DNA of 64,000 bases from UMGS1279 sp045577695 (GCA_045577695.1 JAZNIW010000054.1:1-64000), one strand, 5' to 3'; positions 23,538 through 33,392 are shown, counted from the first letter of the stretch. Notes: generated from the letters alone by a model not told the origin. Program-made: numbers and translations.

Positions 23538-25712
23538 ATGAAAATTATTAAGCGGAACGGCGCAGAAGAAGTTTTCGATTTTCAAAAAATCCAAAACGCC
23601 ATTCAAAAAGCCAACGAATCGGTCGAACCCAACGACCGTATGACCGATTTGCAAATTCAACGAATTACCGAATCGGTGGTTATTTCCTGCGAATCGCTGG
23701 GTCGTGCCCCCACAGTCGAAGAAATTCAAGACTTGGTGGAAAAGAAAATTATGGCACACGGCGCCTTTGAAGTGGCAAAAAGCTACATTACTTATCGATA
23801 TGTTCGCTCTTTGGTGCGCAAAAGCAACACCACCGATGACAAAATCCTCTCGCTGATTGAATGCAATAACGAAGAGGTAAAACAAGAAAATTCAAACAAA
23901 AACCCGGTGGTCAACTCCACTCAGCGTGATTATATGGCCGGCGAGGTTTCGCGGGATATTACCAACCGTATCTTGTTGCCGAAAGAGATTGTAGATGCCC
24001 ACAACGAAGGGATCATTCACTTTCACGATTCGGATTATTTTGCCCAGCATATGCATAACTGCGACTTGGTGAATCTGGAGGATATGCTGCAAAACGGAAC
24101 GGTGATTACCGGTACCTTAATCGAGCGTCCCCACAGTTTTTCTACTGCTTGTAACATTGCCACCCAAATCATCGCGCAGGTAGCATCCAATCAGTATGGC
24201 GGGCAGTCCATTTCATTGACCCATCTAGCACCTTTCGTGCAGGTTTCGCGCGAAAAAATCACCCGTCAAGTACGGGAGGAAATGCAGAAACTAAACCTAT
24301 CAATTTCTGTTGAGCAGGAAAAAACTATGGTAGAAACCCGCCTGCGAGAGGAAATTCGTCGCGGGGTGCAAACGATTCAATATCAAGTGGTTACTCTGCT
24401 GACTACCAATGGACAAGCCCCCTTTGTAACGGTGTTTATGTATTTGGGTGAGGCCGCGAATGAACAGGAAAAAAGCGACCTCGCTATGATTATTGAAGAG
24501 GTTTTGCTCCAACGTTATCAAGGGGTGAAGAACGAAAAGGGTGTATGGGTAACCCCCGCCTTCCCAAAACTGATTTACGTGTTAGAGGAAGAAAATATCC
24601 ACGAGGATTCAAAATATTGGTATTTGACCGAGCTGGCGGCAAAATGCACCGCCAAACGTATGGTTCCGGATTATATTTCCGAGAAAAAGATGAAGGAATT
24701 GAAGGTCGACCAAAATGGCGACGGCCAATGCTACACCTGCATGGGTTGCCGCAGCTTTTTAACCCCCTATGTCGACGAAAACAAAAAGCCGAAATATTAC
24801 GGCCGTTTTAACCAAGGGGTGGTCACCATCAACTTGGTGGATGTTGCCCTCTCTTCAGGCGGCGATAAGGAAAAATTCAACAGAATTTTTGATGAGCGAC
24901 TGGAACTGTGTCATCAAGCCTTGCTTTGTCGCCACGAACGGCTCAAAGGCACCCTTTCGGATGCTGCCCCAATTTTGTGGCAATACGGCGCTTTGGCGCG
25001 GTTGAAAAAGGGCGAGCCGATTGACAAACTTTTGTTTGGCGGTTATTCCACCATTTCGCTGGGATATGCCGGCCTTTATGAATGTGTTAAGTATATGACC
25101 GGAAAAAGCCATACCGACCCCGAAGCTACCCCCTTTGCTCTGGCTGTGATGGACCGGATGAACGCTGCTTGCCGCCGTTGGAAAGAAGCCCATAATATTG
25201 ATTTCAGCTTGTATGGAACTCCGTTGGAGTCAACCACCTACAAATTTGCTAAATGCTTACAACGTCGCTTTGGAGTGATTCCCGGAGTAACCGATAAGGG
25301 TTATATCACCAACAGCTACCACGTCCACGTAACCGAAGAGATCGATGCCTTTGAAAAATTGCGTTTCGAGGCACAATTCCAACATTTATCCCCCGGCGGT
25401 GCCATCAGTTATGTCGAAGTTCCGAATATGCAACACAACATTCCGGCCGTGTTGCAGGTGATGAAATTTATATACGACAATATCATTTATGCTGAATTAA
25501 ACACCAAGTCGGATTATTGTCAAGAATGCGGATTCGACGGAGAGATCGAAATTGTCGAGCAGGAAGGGAAACTCATTTGGCGCTGCCCCAACTGTGGAAA
25601 TATTAATCAAGATAAAATGAATGTTGCGCGCCGCACCTGCGGATATATTGGAACTCAGTATTGGAACCAAGGGCGCACCCACGAAATCAAAGAAAGGGTT
25701 TTGCACCTTTAA
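23538..25712 (+). CDS. nrdD: Anaerobic ribonucleoside-triphosphate reductase
   Basis: A 724-residue class III ribonucleotide reductase that makes deoxynucleotides without oxygen. Residues 1-90 form an ATP-cone (KIIKRNGAEEVFDFQKIQ). The central barrel has HFHDSDYFAQHMHNCDLVNL. The C-terminus carries two zinc-site pairs, CQECG and CPNCG, and the glycyl-radical loop RRTCGYIG, with the radical glycine near residue 702. The radical is made by NrdG, whose gene overlaps the stop codon by one base. NrdR boxes in the promoter suggest nucleotide-dependent repression. This fits an anaerobic organism. Confidence 0.95.
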   Translation: MKIIKRNGAEEVFDFQKIQNAIQKANESVEPNDRMTDLQIQRITESVVISCESLGRAPTVEEIQDLVEKKIMAHGAFEVAKSYITYRYVRSLVRKSNTTDDKILSLIECNNEEVKQENSNKNPVVNSTQRDYMAGEVSRDITNRILLPKEIVDAHNEGIIHFHDSDYFAQHMHNCDLVNLEDMLQNGTVITGTLIERPHSFSTACNIATQIIAQVASNQYGGQSISLTHLAPFVQVSREKITRQVREEMQKLNLSISVEQEKTMVETRLREEIRRGVQTIQYQVVTLLTTNGQAPFVTVFMYLGEAANEQEKSDLAMIIEEVLLQRYQGVKNEKGVWVTPAFPKLIYVLEEENIHEDSKYWYLTELAAKCTAKRMVPDYISEKKMKELKVDQNGDGQCYTCMGCRSFLTPYVDENKKPKYYGRFNQGVVTINLVDVALSSGGDKEKFNRIFDERLELCHQALLCRHERLKGTLSDAAPILWQYGALARLKKGEPIDKLLFGGYSTISLGYAGLYECVKYMTGKSHTDPEATPFALAVMDRMNAACRRWKEAHNIDFSLYGTPLESTTYKFAKCLQRRFGVIPGVTDKGYITNSYHVHVTEEIDAFEKLRFEAQFQHLSPGGAISYVEVPNMQHNIPAVLQVMKFIYDNIIYAELNTKSDYCQECGFDGEIEIVEQEGKLIWRCPNCGNINQDKMNVARRTCGYIGTQYWNQGRTHEIKERVLHL

Positions 25713-26233
25713 TGTATTACGGAGAGATTAAAAACTGCGATATTGCCAACGGCGAAGGCGTACGGGTAACTCTGTTTGTTTCGGGTTGCCGCAACCGGTG
25801 CAAGGGTTGCTTTCAACCCCAAACTTGGGATTTTTTCTATGGGCAACCCTTTACCAAAGAAACCGAAGATACTCTGCTTGATTTGTTAGAACCCGATTAT
25901 ATTGACGGATTGACTCTACTGGGCGGTGAACCCTTTGAACCCGAAAACCAGGCACCGATTCTGGCCTTTTTGCAGCGGGTAAAGCAACGGTTTCCGCAAA
26001 AAACCATTTGGGCTTTTACCGGATTCACTTGGGAGGAACTAATGCAGCAAGAACCCCGCCCGCGATGCGCGGTGACCGATTCACTTCTTTCGCTCGTTGA
26101 TGTGTTGGTCGACGGAAGATTTGAAGAAGAAAAGCGGAATCTTTGTCTGCGCTTTCGCGGGTCAGAAAACCAACGTATATTGGATATGAATGCAACCCGA
26201 CAAGCACAAAAACCGATTCTTTGGGAATCATAA
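25712..26233 (+). CDS. nrdG: Anaerobic ribonucleotide reductase activating protein
   Basis: A 173-residue radical SAM enzyme that makes the glycyl radical on NrdD. The [4Fe-4S] cysteines are in CRNRCKGC near residues 28-35 (CxxxCxxC), preceded by GEGVRVTLFVSG. LLGGEPFEPEN is the typical SAM-binding GGEP motif. ATG 25712 overlaps the nrdD stop (TAATG), so translation is coupled. A terminator follows directly. Confidence 0.95.
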   Translation: MYYGEIKNCDIANGEGVRVTLFVSGCRNRCKGCFQPQTWDFFYGQPFTKETEDTLLDLLEPDYIDGLTLLGGEPFEPENQAPILAFLQRVKQRFPQKTIWAFTGFTWEELMQQEPRPRCAVTDSLLSLVDVLVDGRFEEEKRNLCLRFRGSENQRILDMNATRQAQKPILWES

Positions 26234-26237
26234 CTAC

Positions 26238-26278
26238 GGCACTCCTTTTCTTTTGTTGTGAGAAAAGGAGTGCCTTTT
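26238..26278 (+). terminator. Terminator after nrdDG
   Basis: GGCACTCCTTTTCT (26238-26251) pairs with AGAAAAGGAGTGCC (26261-26274), followed by TTTT. Confidence 0.9.
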
Positions 26279-26287
26279 CATTACCAT

Positions 26288-26348
26288 AAAATTGGTTGAT
26301 TTTTTCTTTAAAAAATTGGTTGAATCACAAGAATAGATATGCTATAAT
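26288..26348 (+). promoter_or_regulatory. Promoter of the dehydratase-LCP operon, with direct repeat
   Basis: TTGAAT (26320-26325) and TATAAT (26343-26348) are 17 bp apart. AAAATTGGTTGA occurs at 26288-26299 and 26312-26323; the second copy overlaps the -35 box, so a regulator may bind here. Confidence 0.75.
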
Positions 26349-26409
26349 AAATATGATGTATTTTGGCGTATTATGCGGTAACCCCAAAAAATCAGAAAGA
26401 GGAGTTATT

Positions 26410-28281
26410 ATGAATCTGAGAACAGTAAAGGGAAAACGATTCCGCATTGTTTTTTTATTGCTTTTTTTAGATATCCTGTTTATTGCCGGTTCGTTTTTTT
26501 CAGCTTTGCTCTTGCGGTACGACATTGATTACACAAAAATCCCCCTCGATTTTATGCATTCTTATCTGTCTGCCATTGGTGGTTGGGTGATTATCTGTAT
26601 CCTTGTTTTTGCGCTACTGAAACTTTATCAGAATATACTGACCTTTGCCGGACAGGAAGACCTGATTCGCATTTTGGTTGCCTATGTTATTTTGTCGGTT
26701 TTGGGTGTTTTTTACGTGGCTGTTTTTAACGTTTATTTGCCGCGAACGGTTTATTTTATCGGTTGGTTTTTGAGCTTCGCTTCCACCCTTGCCATTCGCT
26801 TCAGCCACCGCATTATCAGTGGCATTCGCAGCCGCATAAGCAATCGGCAAGCCAACCGCGAGCAGGCCGAACGAATTATGATTATCGGCGCCGGCAATGC
26901 CGGACGGTTGGTCTTGCGCGAGTATTTAGAAAGTGACAAAATCACCGGTACGGTGGTCTGTTTTATCGACGATAATCTGCAAAAAAAAGGTTGCCTGCTG
27001 AATGGTGTGCCGATTGTGGGAACACGGCAAGATATCGTTGATACCGTGGCCGAGTACCGCGTGAACAAAATCATCTATGCCATCCCCAGTTCCAATGGCG
27101 AAACCAAAAAGGATATTTTGAATTTTTGTTTTCAGACCGGTTGTCAGGTGGAAATCGTCCCCGGCATTTATCAGTTAGCCAACGGACAACATACCGCCGA
27201 TAAGATACGAAAAGTAGAACTGCAAGACCTATTGGGAAGAGACCTCGTACAAGTTAATCTCGATGAGATTTATCGCTACATATCGGATAAAGTAGTAATG
27301 GTTACCGGCGGTGGCGGTTCGATTGGAAGTGAACTTTGCCGCCAGATTGCTTTTAGTTCTCCCAAACAACTGATTATTTTTGATATTTACGAAAATAATG
27401 CTTATGATATTCAAATGGAATTGCGCCACAGATACCCCGATTTAAACTTGGTGGTTCTCATTGGTTCGGTGCGTAATACCGCCCGTTTGGATTATGTGAT
27501 GGAGCATTATAAACCTGATATTGTTTTTCACGCTGCCGCGCATAAGCACGTACCGTTGATGGAGGACAGTCCAAACGAAGCCATTAAAAACAATGTATTT
27601 GGCACCTATAAGATGGCCGAAATTTCGGTGAAACATGGCGTGAAAAAATTTGTTTTGATTTCAACCGATAAAGCCGTAAACCCCACCAATATTATGGGGG
27701 CTTCTAAACGTCTGTGTGAAATGGTGGTACAGATGATGAACCGCCGTTATCCCCAAACCGAATTTGTCGCGGTGCGGTTCGGCAACGTGCTGGGCAGCAA
27801 CGGCAGTGTGATTCCGTTGTTTAAAAGACAGATTAATGAGGGCGGCCCTGTCACGGTCACCCATCCTGAAATCACCCGCTTTTTTATGACCATACCCGAA
27901 GCAGTTTCGCTGGTATTGCAGGCAGGTTATTATGCTAAGGGCGGCGAAATTTATGTATTGGATATGGGCGAACCGGTCAAGATTGCCGATATGGCCCGCA
28001 ATTTGATTCGCCTTTCGGGTTACGAGCCGGATTATGAGATACAAATCAAATACACCGGTCTCCGCCCGGGCGAAAAGCTGTATGAAGAACTGTTAATGGA
28101 TGAAGAAGGTATGCAAGAAACGGAAAATCGACTGATTCATATCGGAAAACCGATTGAAATGGACGACGCCTTGTTTCAAACGCAACTGGAGCGATTAAAA
28201 GAAGCCTGTGCAACCGAATCGGAAAAAATGAAATATATTGTGGCCGAAATCGTAACGACTTATCGGCCGAGCAATCTGTAA
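26410..28281 (+). CDS. FlaA1/CapD-type nucleotide-sugar 4,6-dehydratase
   Basis: A 623-residue membrane-bound polysaccharide biosynthesis enzyme of the CapD/FlaA1 family. Four N-terminal membrane segments (about residues 10-120) precede a CoA-binding-like domain with IIGAGNAGRLVLRE. The catalytic Rossmann domain has VTGGGGSIGSELCRQ near residue 298 and the STDKAVNPTNIMGASK active-site stretch near 418. Such enzymes convert UDP-GlcNAc to a 4-keto-6-deoxy sugar for glycans. GAGGAG precedes ATG 26410. It is followed by an LCP gene, which fits attachment of the glycan to the wall. Exact sugar unknown. Confidence 0.88.
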   Translation: MNLRTVKGKRFRIVFLLLFLDILFIAGSFFSALLLRYDIDYTKIPLDFMHSYLSAIGGWVIICILVFALLKLYQNILTFAGQEDLIRILVAYVILSVLGVFYVAVFNVYLPRTVYFIGWFLSFASTLAIRFSHRIISGIRSRISNRQANREQAERIMIIGAGNAGRLVLREYLESDKITGTVVCFIDDNLQKKGCLLNGVPIVGTRQDIVDTVAEYRVNKIIYAIPSSNGETKKDILNFCFQTGCQVEIVPGIYQLANGQHTADKIRKVELQDLLGRDLVQVNLDEIYRYISDKVVMVTGGGGSIGSELCRQIAFSSPKQLIIFDIYENNAYDIQMELRHRYPDLNLVVLIGSVRNTARLDYVMEHYKPDIVFHAAAHKHVPLMEDSPNEAIKNNVFGTYKMAEISVKHGVKKFVLISTDKAVNPTNIMGASKRLCEMVVQMMNRRYPQTEFVAVRFGNVLGSNGSVIPLFKRQINEGGPVTVTHPEITRFFMTIPEAVSLVLQAGYYAKGGEIYVLDMGEPVKIADMARNLIRLSGYEPDYEIQIKYTGLRPGEKLYEELLMDEEGMQETENRLIHIGKPIEMDDALFQTQLERLKEACATESEKMKYIVAEIVTTYRPSNL

Positions 28282-28300
28282 CCGAAAGAAAGGAAACGAT

Positions 28301-29524
28301 ATGACTATGCGTTATAAAAGCAATGCCACCGCGAAGAAGAAAAGTGTCTTTGCCGTTATCACCACTATTTTGTATGTGATAGAACTAATAATCGGCATCG
28401 GTGGCACAATTTATATTGCTGTTTTGGATTTGTTGCCGATAAAATATTTATTTATTTTATTTGCTATGCTTTTGTTTGTGGGCGGTTTGCAATACGCCCT
28501 GCTGGCCTGTAAAAAAGGTGGAAAAAACGAACAAGCTGTTTTAAAAACGCTTTGTATGTTACTCAGCGTTGTGGTTCTTTTTGTTTCGGTGATGGGAGTT
28601 TCGTTACTGGGAACGGTATCTCAAGCTGTTTCCACCCTGCCGGGGGAAACGATTGAAAATGCTGCAGCAAAAGAAGATGTGTCTAAAGAAAGTTTCGTGG
28701 TTTATTTGTCTGGTGTGGATACCCGTAACTCAAAAAAAATTCCGGAAAAGGGCCTTTCGGACGTAAATATGGTAATTGCAATCAATCCAAACACCCATAA
28801 AGTGTTGATGATTAACGTCCCGCGTGACTATTATGTTCCGCTTGAGGGAAACACCAATAAGATGGATAAATTGACCCATGCCGGCAGTTACGGGGTAGAT
28901 TGCTCAATGCGCACCCTGGAAGCACTGTTTGATATCGAATTCAACTATTATGTGCGTATCAATTTTAAATCGGCGGTTGATATCGTCGATGCCGTTGGCG
29001 GCGTCACAGTGGATTCGGATTACGCCTTTACCAGCAAACACTCCCTTTCCAAAAGAGTTTATCAATTTAAAAAAGGGGAAAACACCTTAAGCGGCGATGC
29101 GGCGTTAGCCTTTGCTCGCGAACGCAAAAGTTTTTCGAACGGTGACCGCCAACGCGGAATTCATCAACAAATGGTTATTCGAGCCGTAGCCGGTAAGATG
29201 ATGTCCCCCTCCATTTTAAATTCAAAAAAACTCAGTAAAATTTTAGATGCAATTTTTGATAATATCTTAACCAACTTCACGGAAAAAGAGGTAAAATCTC
29301 TGGTTAAAATGCAACTCAACGAAATGCCAAAATGGAAAATTGCTTCGGCGGCTGTCGACGGTCGTGGCTCCAAAGCCGTAACCTATTCCGGTGGTTCTCA
29401 ACAACTATATGTTATGATTCCCAATCAAGCCACCATTCAAACGGCACAACAAGAGCTGAAAAAACTGTTGGACTCTGAAACGGTTTCACAAACCGACGCG
29501 GGAAGCAGTACGATGAATCCGTAA
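28301..29524 (+). CDS. LytR-CpsA-Psr (LCP) family glycopolymer ligase
   Basis: A 407-residue protein with three N-terminal membrane segments (about residues 15-110) and an outside LCP domain. The domain has YLSGVDTRN, SDVNMVIAINP, the core NVPRDYYVPL, and ALAFARERKSFSNGDRQRG, where the arginines bind the polyprenyl pyrophosphate group. LCP enzymes transfer glycopolymers from lipid carriers to peptidoglycan. The upstream dehydratase gene ends 19 bp before and is probably in the same operon. AAAGGAAA precedes ATG 28301. The Ser/Thr-rich tail after residue 390 is probably disordered. Confidence 0.92.
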   Translation: MTMRYKSNATAKKKSVFAVITTILYVIELIIGIGGTIYIAVLDLLPIKYLFILFAMLLFVGGLQYALLACKKGGKNEQAVLKTLCMLLSVVVLFVSVMGVSLLGTVSQAVSTLPGETIENAAAKEDVSKESFVVYLSGVDTRNSKKIPEKGLSDVNMVIAINPNTHKVLMINVPRDYYVPLEGNTNKMDKLTHAGSYGVDCSMRTLEALFDIEFNYYVRINFKSAVDIVDAVGGVTVDSDYAFTSKHSLSKRVYQFKKGENTLSGDAALAFARERKSFSNGDRQRGIHQQMVIRAVAGKMMSPSILNSKKLSKILDAIFDNILTNFTEKEVKSLVKMQLNEMPKWKIASAAVDGRGSKAVTYSGGSQQLYVMIPNQATIQTAQQELKKLLDSETVSQTDAGSSTMNP

Positions 29525-29611
29525 CCGAATGGATATGCCCCCTTTTTTCAAAAGGTTCTATCACACAAATATTGCGATAGCCAACCTAAAACCTGTAAAG
29601 GTAAATGAAAA

Positions 29612-29884
29612 ATGAGTAAATAAGTAGAGCATATTTGGAAAAATCCGTTAAAATGGAATGAAACAAAAAAACCATTAACGGAAAACCAAATATGCTCTGC
29701 TTTTTTACAGAGAATTTTTCGGATTGCAAGGAATCGATATCACAAAGTTTTGGCCATAAACGACTATGCACAATATGTTCATCGGCATCAAAACCCAACT
29801 GTCCTTGAAGTGATTTTTCAAAAATTTAAAGAAATCAATATTATTCACGCAGTCAAACTCATTGGCTTGAGCGCCATCTTTTAA
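29612..29884 (+). pseudogene. Open frame with an early stop, doubtful gene remnant
   Basis: ATG 29612 is followed after AGT AAA by TAA. The same frame then stays open for 86 codons to TAA 29882-29884, reading EHIWKNPLKWNETKK, QRIFRIARNRYHKVL and FQKFKEINIIHAVK. The translation is basic and protein-like but matches no family I know. It overlaps a strong hairpin at 29626-29698, which argues against a functional gene. It may be a decayed gene or chance. Confidence 0.25.
29626..29706 (+). terminator. Large terminator hairpin after the LCP gene
   Basis: AGAGCATATTTGG (29626-29638) and CCAAATATGCTCT (29686-29698) are perfect arms; an inner stem TCCGTTA/TAACGGA continues the helix. Six T follow at 29701-29706. 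The rest of 29525-29976 holds no clear gene. Confidence 0.75.
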
Positions 29885-29911
29885 TAAAGGGAACTGTTAA
29901 TGAAAAGAAAA

Positions 29912-29944
29912 CACCCCGACGAAGCGAAAAGCTTCATCGGGGTG
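29912..29944 (-). terminator. Terminator of the rpoBC-str-tuf block
   Basis: ACCCCGACGAAGC pairs with GCTTCATCGGGGT around GAAAA. It is located 33 bp beyond the tuf stop, and on the minus strand is followed by a T-rich run (complement of GAAAAGAAAA). Confidence 0.9.
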
Positions 29945-29976
29945 GAATCATAAACGCAATAACCGAAGATTACAAA

Positions 29977-31173
29977 TTATTCGTTAATCTTGGTAACAAC
30001 GCCGGAACCTACGGTACGGCCACCTTCACGGATAGCGAAACGCAAACCTTCTTCGATAGCGATAGGAGTGATGAGTTCAACATCCATCTCTACGTTATCG
30101 CCAGGCATACACATCTCAGTGCCTTCCGGCAAGGAGATAACGCCGGTAACGTCGGTAGTTCTGAAGTAGAACTGAGGACGATAGTTGTTGAAGAACGGAG
30201 TATGACGACCGCCTTCTTCCTTGTTCAGGACATAAACCTGACCGTGGAATTTGGTATGGGGGTTGATAGAGCCGGGTTTGCAGAGAACCTGACCACGCTC
30301 GATATCGGTACGTTGTACACCACGGAGCAGAGCGCCGATGTTATCGCCGGCCTCAGCATAATCGAGGATTTTACGGAACATTTCGATACCGGTAACAACG
30401 GTTTTGCTGGTTTCTTTGATACCAACGATTTCAACTTCTTCCGAAGTGCGGAGTTGACCACGTTCTACACGGCCGGTAGCAACGGTACCACGACCGGTGA
30501 TGGTGAATACGTCTTCAACCGGCATCAAGAAAGGTAGGTCAGCTTTACGATCGGGAGTCGGGATGTAGCTATCAACAGCGTCCATCAACTCGGCAATCGG
30601 AGCATAAGCAGCATCAGAGGGGTCGCTTCCGGCTTCGAGAGCTTTCAAAGCAGAACCCTTGATGATGGGGGTATCATCGCCGGGGAATTCGTATTTATCC
30701 AAAGTCTCACGGATTTCCATTTCAACGAGTTCGAGAAGCTCTTCGTCGTCTACTTGGTCACATTTGTTCATAAATACTACGATATAGGGAACACCTACCT
30801 GACGAGCAAGCAAGAGATGTTCTTTGGTTTGTGCCATCGGGCCATCGGTCGAGGCGATAACCAAGATAGCGCCGTCCATCTGAGCAGCAGCGGTAATCAT
30901 GTTCTTAACATAGTCAGCATGGCCGGGGCAGTCAACGTGGGCATAGTGACGGGTTTCGGTTTCGTACTCAACGTGAGCAGTGTTGATGGTAATACCACGC
31001 TCTCTCTCTTCGGGAGCCTTATCGATGTTGGCATAATCCTCGAATTGAGCTTGGCCTTTCAAAGAAAGGTACTTGGTGATAGCGGCGGTAAGGGTAGTCT
31101 TACCATGGTCAACGTGGCCGATGGTGCCAATGTTAACGTGGGGTTTATTGCGTTCGAATTTTGCTTTTGCCAT
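29977..31173 (-). CDS. tuf: Elongation factor Tu
   Basis: A 398-residue GTPase that brings aminoacyl-tRNA to the ribosome. The P-loop GHVDHGKTTLTAAI is near residue 18, DCPGHADYV near 81 and NKCDQVDDEELL near 136; domains 2 and 3 follow, with RDVEGRGTVATG-like and GGRTVGSGVVTKI sequences. Length and sequence are fully typical. It is the last gene of the block but has its own promoter, which allows the high level needed. AAGGAGG precedes ATG 31173. Confidence 0.98.
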   Translation of the reverse strand: MAKAKFERNKPHVNIGTIGHVDHGKTTLTAAITKYLSLKGQAQFEDYANIDKAPEERERGITINTAHVEYETETRHYAHVDCPGHADYVKNMITAAAQMDGAILVIASTDGPMAQTKEHLLLARQVGVPYIVVFMNKCDQVDDEELLELVEMEIRETLDKYEFPGDDTPIIKGSALKALEAGSDPSDAAYAPIAELMDAVDSYIPTPDRKADLPFLMPVEDVFTITGRGTVATGRVERGQLRTSEEVEIVGIKETSKTVVTGIEMFRKILDYAEAGDNIGALLRGVQRTDIERGQVLCKPGSINPHTKFHGQVYVLNKEEGGRHTPFFNNYRPQFYFRTTDVTGVISLPEGTEMCMPGDNVEMDVELITPIAIEEGLRFAIREGGRTVGSGVVTKINE

Positions 31174-31227
31174 TAGTATTTCCTCCTTAAAAAATCCTTT
31201 TCGGAATAAGATTAATATCCACTTGGT

Positions 31228-31256
31228 ATTGTACCAAATGTACTGCCAAATTGCAA
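31228..31256 (-). promoter_or_regulatory. Promoter of tuf
   Basis: On the minus strand TTGCAA (31251-31256) and TACAAT (31228-31233) are 17 bp apart in the 99-bp gap between fusA and tuf. Confidence 0.8.
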
Positions 31257-31272
31257 GACTTTTTTTGGAAAA

Positions 31273-33354
31273 TTAGTCTTTCTTGGTTCTGGCAGTGATG
31301 ATTTTTTCCGAAATGCTCTTCGGCACTTCTTTGTAGCCGTCCGGTTCCATTACGTATTGGCCACGGCCCTGTGTTTTGGAACGCAGGTCGGTAGCATAAC
31401 CGAACATATCGCTCAACGGAACGCGAGCGTTGATTTGTTTAGCACCGGTGCGGTCTTCAAAGCCCTGCACCTCACCACGGCGAGAGTTTAAATCACCGAT
31501 AACATCGCCCATATATTCTTCCGGAACAATAACGGTAACCTTCATAATGGGCTCCATAATAACCGGGTCGGCTTTGCGGCAAGCGCTCTTAAAAGCCATC
31601 GAACCGGCAATTTTAAAGGCCATTTCCGAAGAGTCAACCTCGTGGTAAGAACCATCGTACAGTTCTACCTTAACGTCTACTACGTTGTAGCCGGCCAAAA
31701 CACCGGACTGCATTGCGCCCTGGATACCGGCATCAACCGCGGGGATATATTCCTTCGGAATAGCACCGCCGACCACCGAATTAACGAATTCGTAACCCTT
31801 ACCGGTTTCGTTGGGCGAAAGACGAATTTTAACGTGACCGTATTGACCTTTACCACCCGATTGACGAGCATATTTCTCGTCCACCTCGGCATGGGAACGA
31901 ATGGTCTCTTTGTAGGCAACCTGTGGTTTACCTACATTGGCTTCTACCTTAAATTCGCGAAGCAAGCGGTCTACAATGATTTCCAAATGAAGCTCACCCA
32001 TACCGGCGATAATGGTCTGACCGGTTTCCTCGTCGGTGTAGCAACGGAAGGTCGGGTCCTCTTCGGCCAATTTGGCGAGAGCAAGACCCATTTTTTCCTG
32101 ACCGGCCTTGGTTTTCGGCTCGATAGCAACACGGATAACGGGATCGGGGAAGTTCATCGATTCCAGAATAACGGGATGTTTTTCATCGCAAAGAGTGTCA
32201 CCGGTGGTAGTGTTTTTGAGACCAACGGCGGCGGCGATATCACCGGCGTAGCAGGTTTCAATATCTTCACGATGGTTGGCGTGCATTTGCAAAATGCGGC
32301 CCATTCTTTCTCTGTTTCCTTTAACCGAGTTATACACGCTGGAACCGGCATTAACACAACCGGAGTAAACACGGAAGAAGCAGATTTTACCCACGAAGGG
32401 GTCGGTAGCGATTTTGAAAGCCAAAGCAGAAAAAGGCTCCTCATCCGAAGAATGGCGAACTTCGTCTTCATCGGTATCGGGATTTACGCCCTTGATGGCT
32501 TCGATGTCGGTCGGAGCCGGCATAAAGTCTACGATGGCATCCAACAAGGGCTGAACACCCTTGTTACGATAAGAAGTACCGCAGCAAATCGGCACCATTT
32601 CATTGGCAATGGTAGCCTTGCGAATGCAGCTTTTGATTTCTTCTACGGTGAGTTCTTCACCCTCGAAGTATTTTTCCATCAAAACGTCATCCTGTTCGGC
32701 AACACTTTCAATCAACTGAGTTCTGTACTTCTCAGCCAATTCTTTCATATCGTCCGGAATTTCTTCCACGCGAACATCTTTACCGAGGTCATCGTAATAA
32801 ATAATCGCATTGTTATTGATTAAGTCAACGATTCCTTTAAACGTATCCTCCGCGCCAATCGGCAACTGAATCGGAATAGCGTTGCATTGGAAACGTTCTT
32901 TTACCATATCCAAAACATTATAGAAGTTAGCACCCATAATGTCCATCTTATTAACATAAATCATACGGGGAACTCTATATTCGTCGGCTTGACGCCAAAC
33001 TGTTTCGGATTGAGGTTCTACACCGCCCTTGGCGCACAAAACAGTTACCGAACCGTCTAATACGCGAAGCGAACGCTGTACTTCAACCGTGAAGTCAACG
33101 TGTCCGGGGGTGTCGATAATATTAACACGATGGTCCTTCCAGAAGCAGGTCGTAGCAGCCGAGGTAATGGTGATACCTCTTTCTTGCTCTTGGTCCATCC
33201 AGTCCATGGTGGCGGCACCGTCATGGGTTTCGCCAACTTTGTGAACGCGACCTGTATAGAACAGGATACGCTCGGTGGTGGTGGTTTTACCGGCGTCTAT
33301 GTGGGCCATAATGCCAATATTTCTGGTTTGTTCAAGAGACACCTGTCTTGGCAT
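31273..33354 (-). CDS. fusA: Elongation factor G
   Basis: A 693-residue translocase GTPase. The N-terminus has IGIMAHIDAGKTTTTERILF, with switch and G motifs (DTPGHVDFT, VNKMDIMGANF). Domains II-V follow, ending with the usual FGYATDLRSKTQGRGQYVMEP. It moves tRNA and mRNA through the ribosome and, with RRF, recycles ribosomes. Upstream is rpsG (92 bp away), with a small stem-loop in the gap. Residues in the fusidic-acid pocket look ordinary. Length matches the family. Confidence 0.98.
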   Translation of the reverse strand: MPRQVSLEQTRNIGIMAHIDAGKTTTTERILFYTGRVHKVGETHDGAATMDWMDQEQERGITITSAATTCFWKDHRVNIIDTPGHVDFTVEVQRSLRVLDGSVTVLCAKGGVEPQSETVWRQADEYRVPRMIYVNKMDIMGANFYNVLDMVKERFQCNAIPIQLPIGAEDTFKGIVDLINNNAIIYYDDLGKDVRVEEIPDDMKELAEKYRTQLIESVAEQDDVLMEKYFEGEELTVEEIKSCIRKATIANEMVPICCGTSYRNKGVQPLLDAIVDFMPAPTDIEAIKGVNPDTDEDEVRHSSDEEPFSALAFKIATDPFVGKICFFRVYSGCVNAGSSVYNSVKGNRERMGRILQMHANHREDIETCYAGDIAAAVGLKNTTTGDTLCDEKHPVILESMNFPDPVIRVAIEPKTKAGQEKMGLALAKLAEEDPTFRCYTDEETGQTIIAGMGELHLEIIVDRLLREFKVEANVGKPQVAYKETIRSHAEVDEKYARQSGGKGQYGHVKIRLSPNETGKGYEFVNSVVGGAIPKEYIPAVDAGIQGAMQSGVLAGYNVVDVKVELYDGSYHEVDSSEMAFKIAGSMAFKSACRKADPVIMEPIMKVTVIVPEEYMGDVIGDLNSRRGEVQGFEDRTGAKQINARVPLSDMFGYATDLRSKTQGRGQYVMEPDGYKEVPKSISEKIITARTKKD

Positions 33355-33370
33355 AATTTCCTCCTAGTTC

Positions 33371-33392
33371 GGGCAATACCTTAAGGTTGCCC
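33371..33392 (-). other. Stem-loop in the fusA leader
   Basis: GGGCAA and TTGCCC enclose the palindromic core ACCTTAAGGT, ending about five bases from the AGGAGG of fusA. On the minus strand no T-run follows, so it is more likely an RNA processing or regulatory hairpin than a terminator. Confidence 0.5.
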
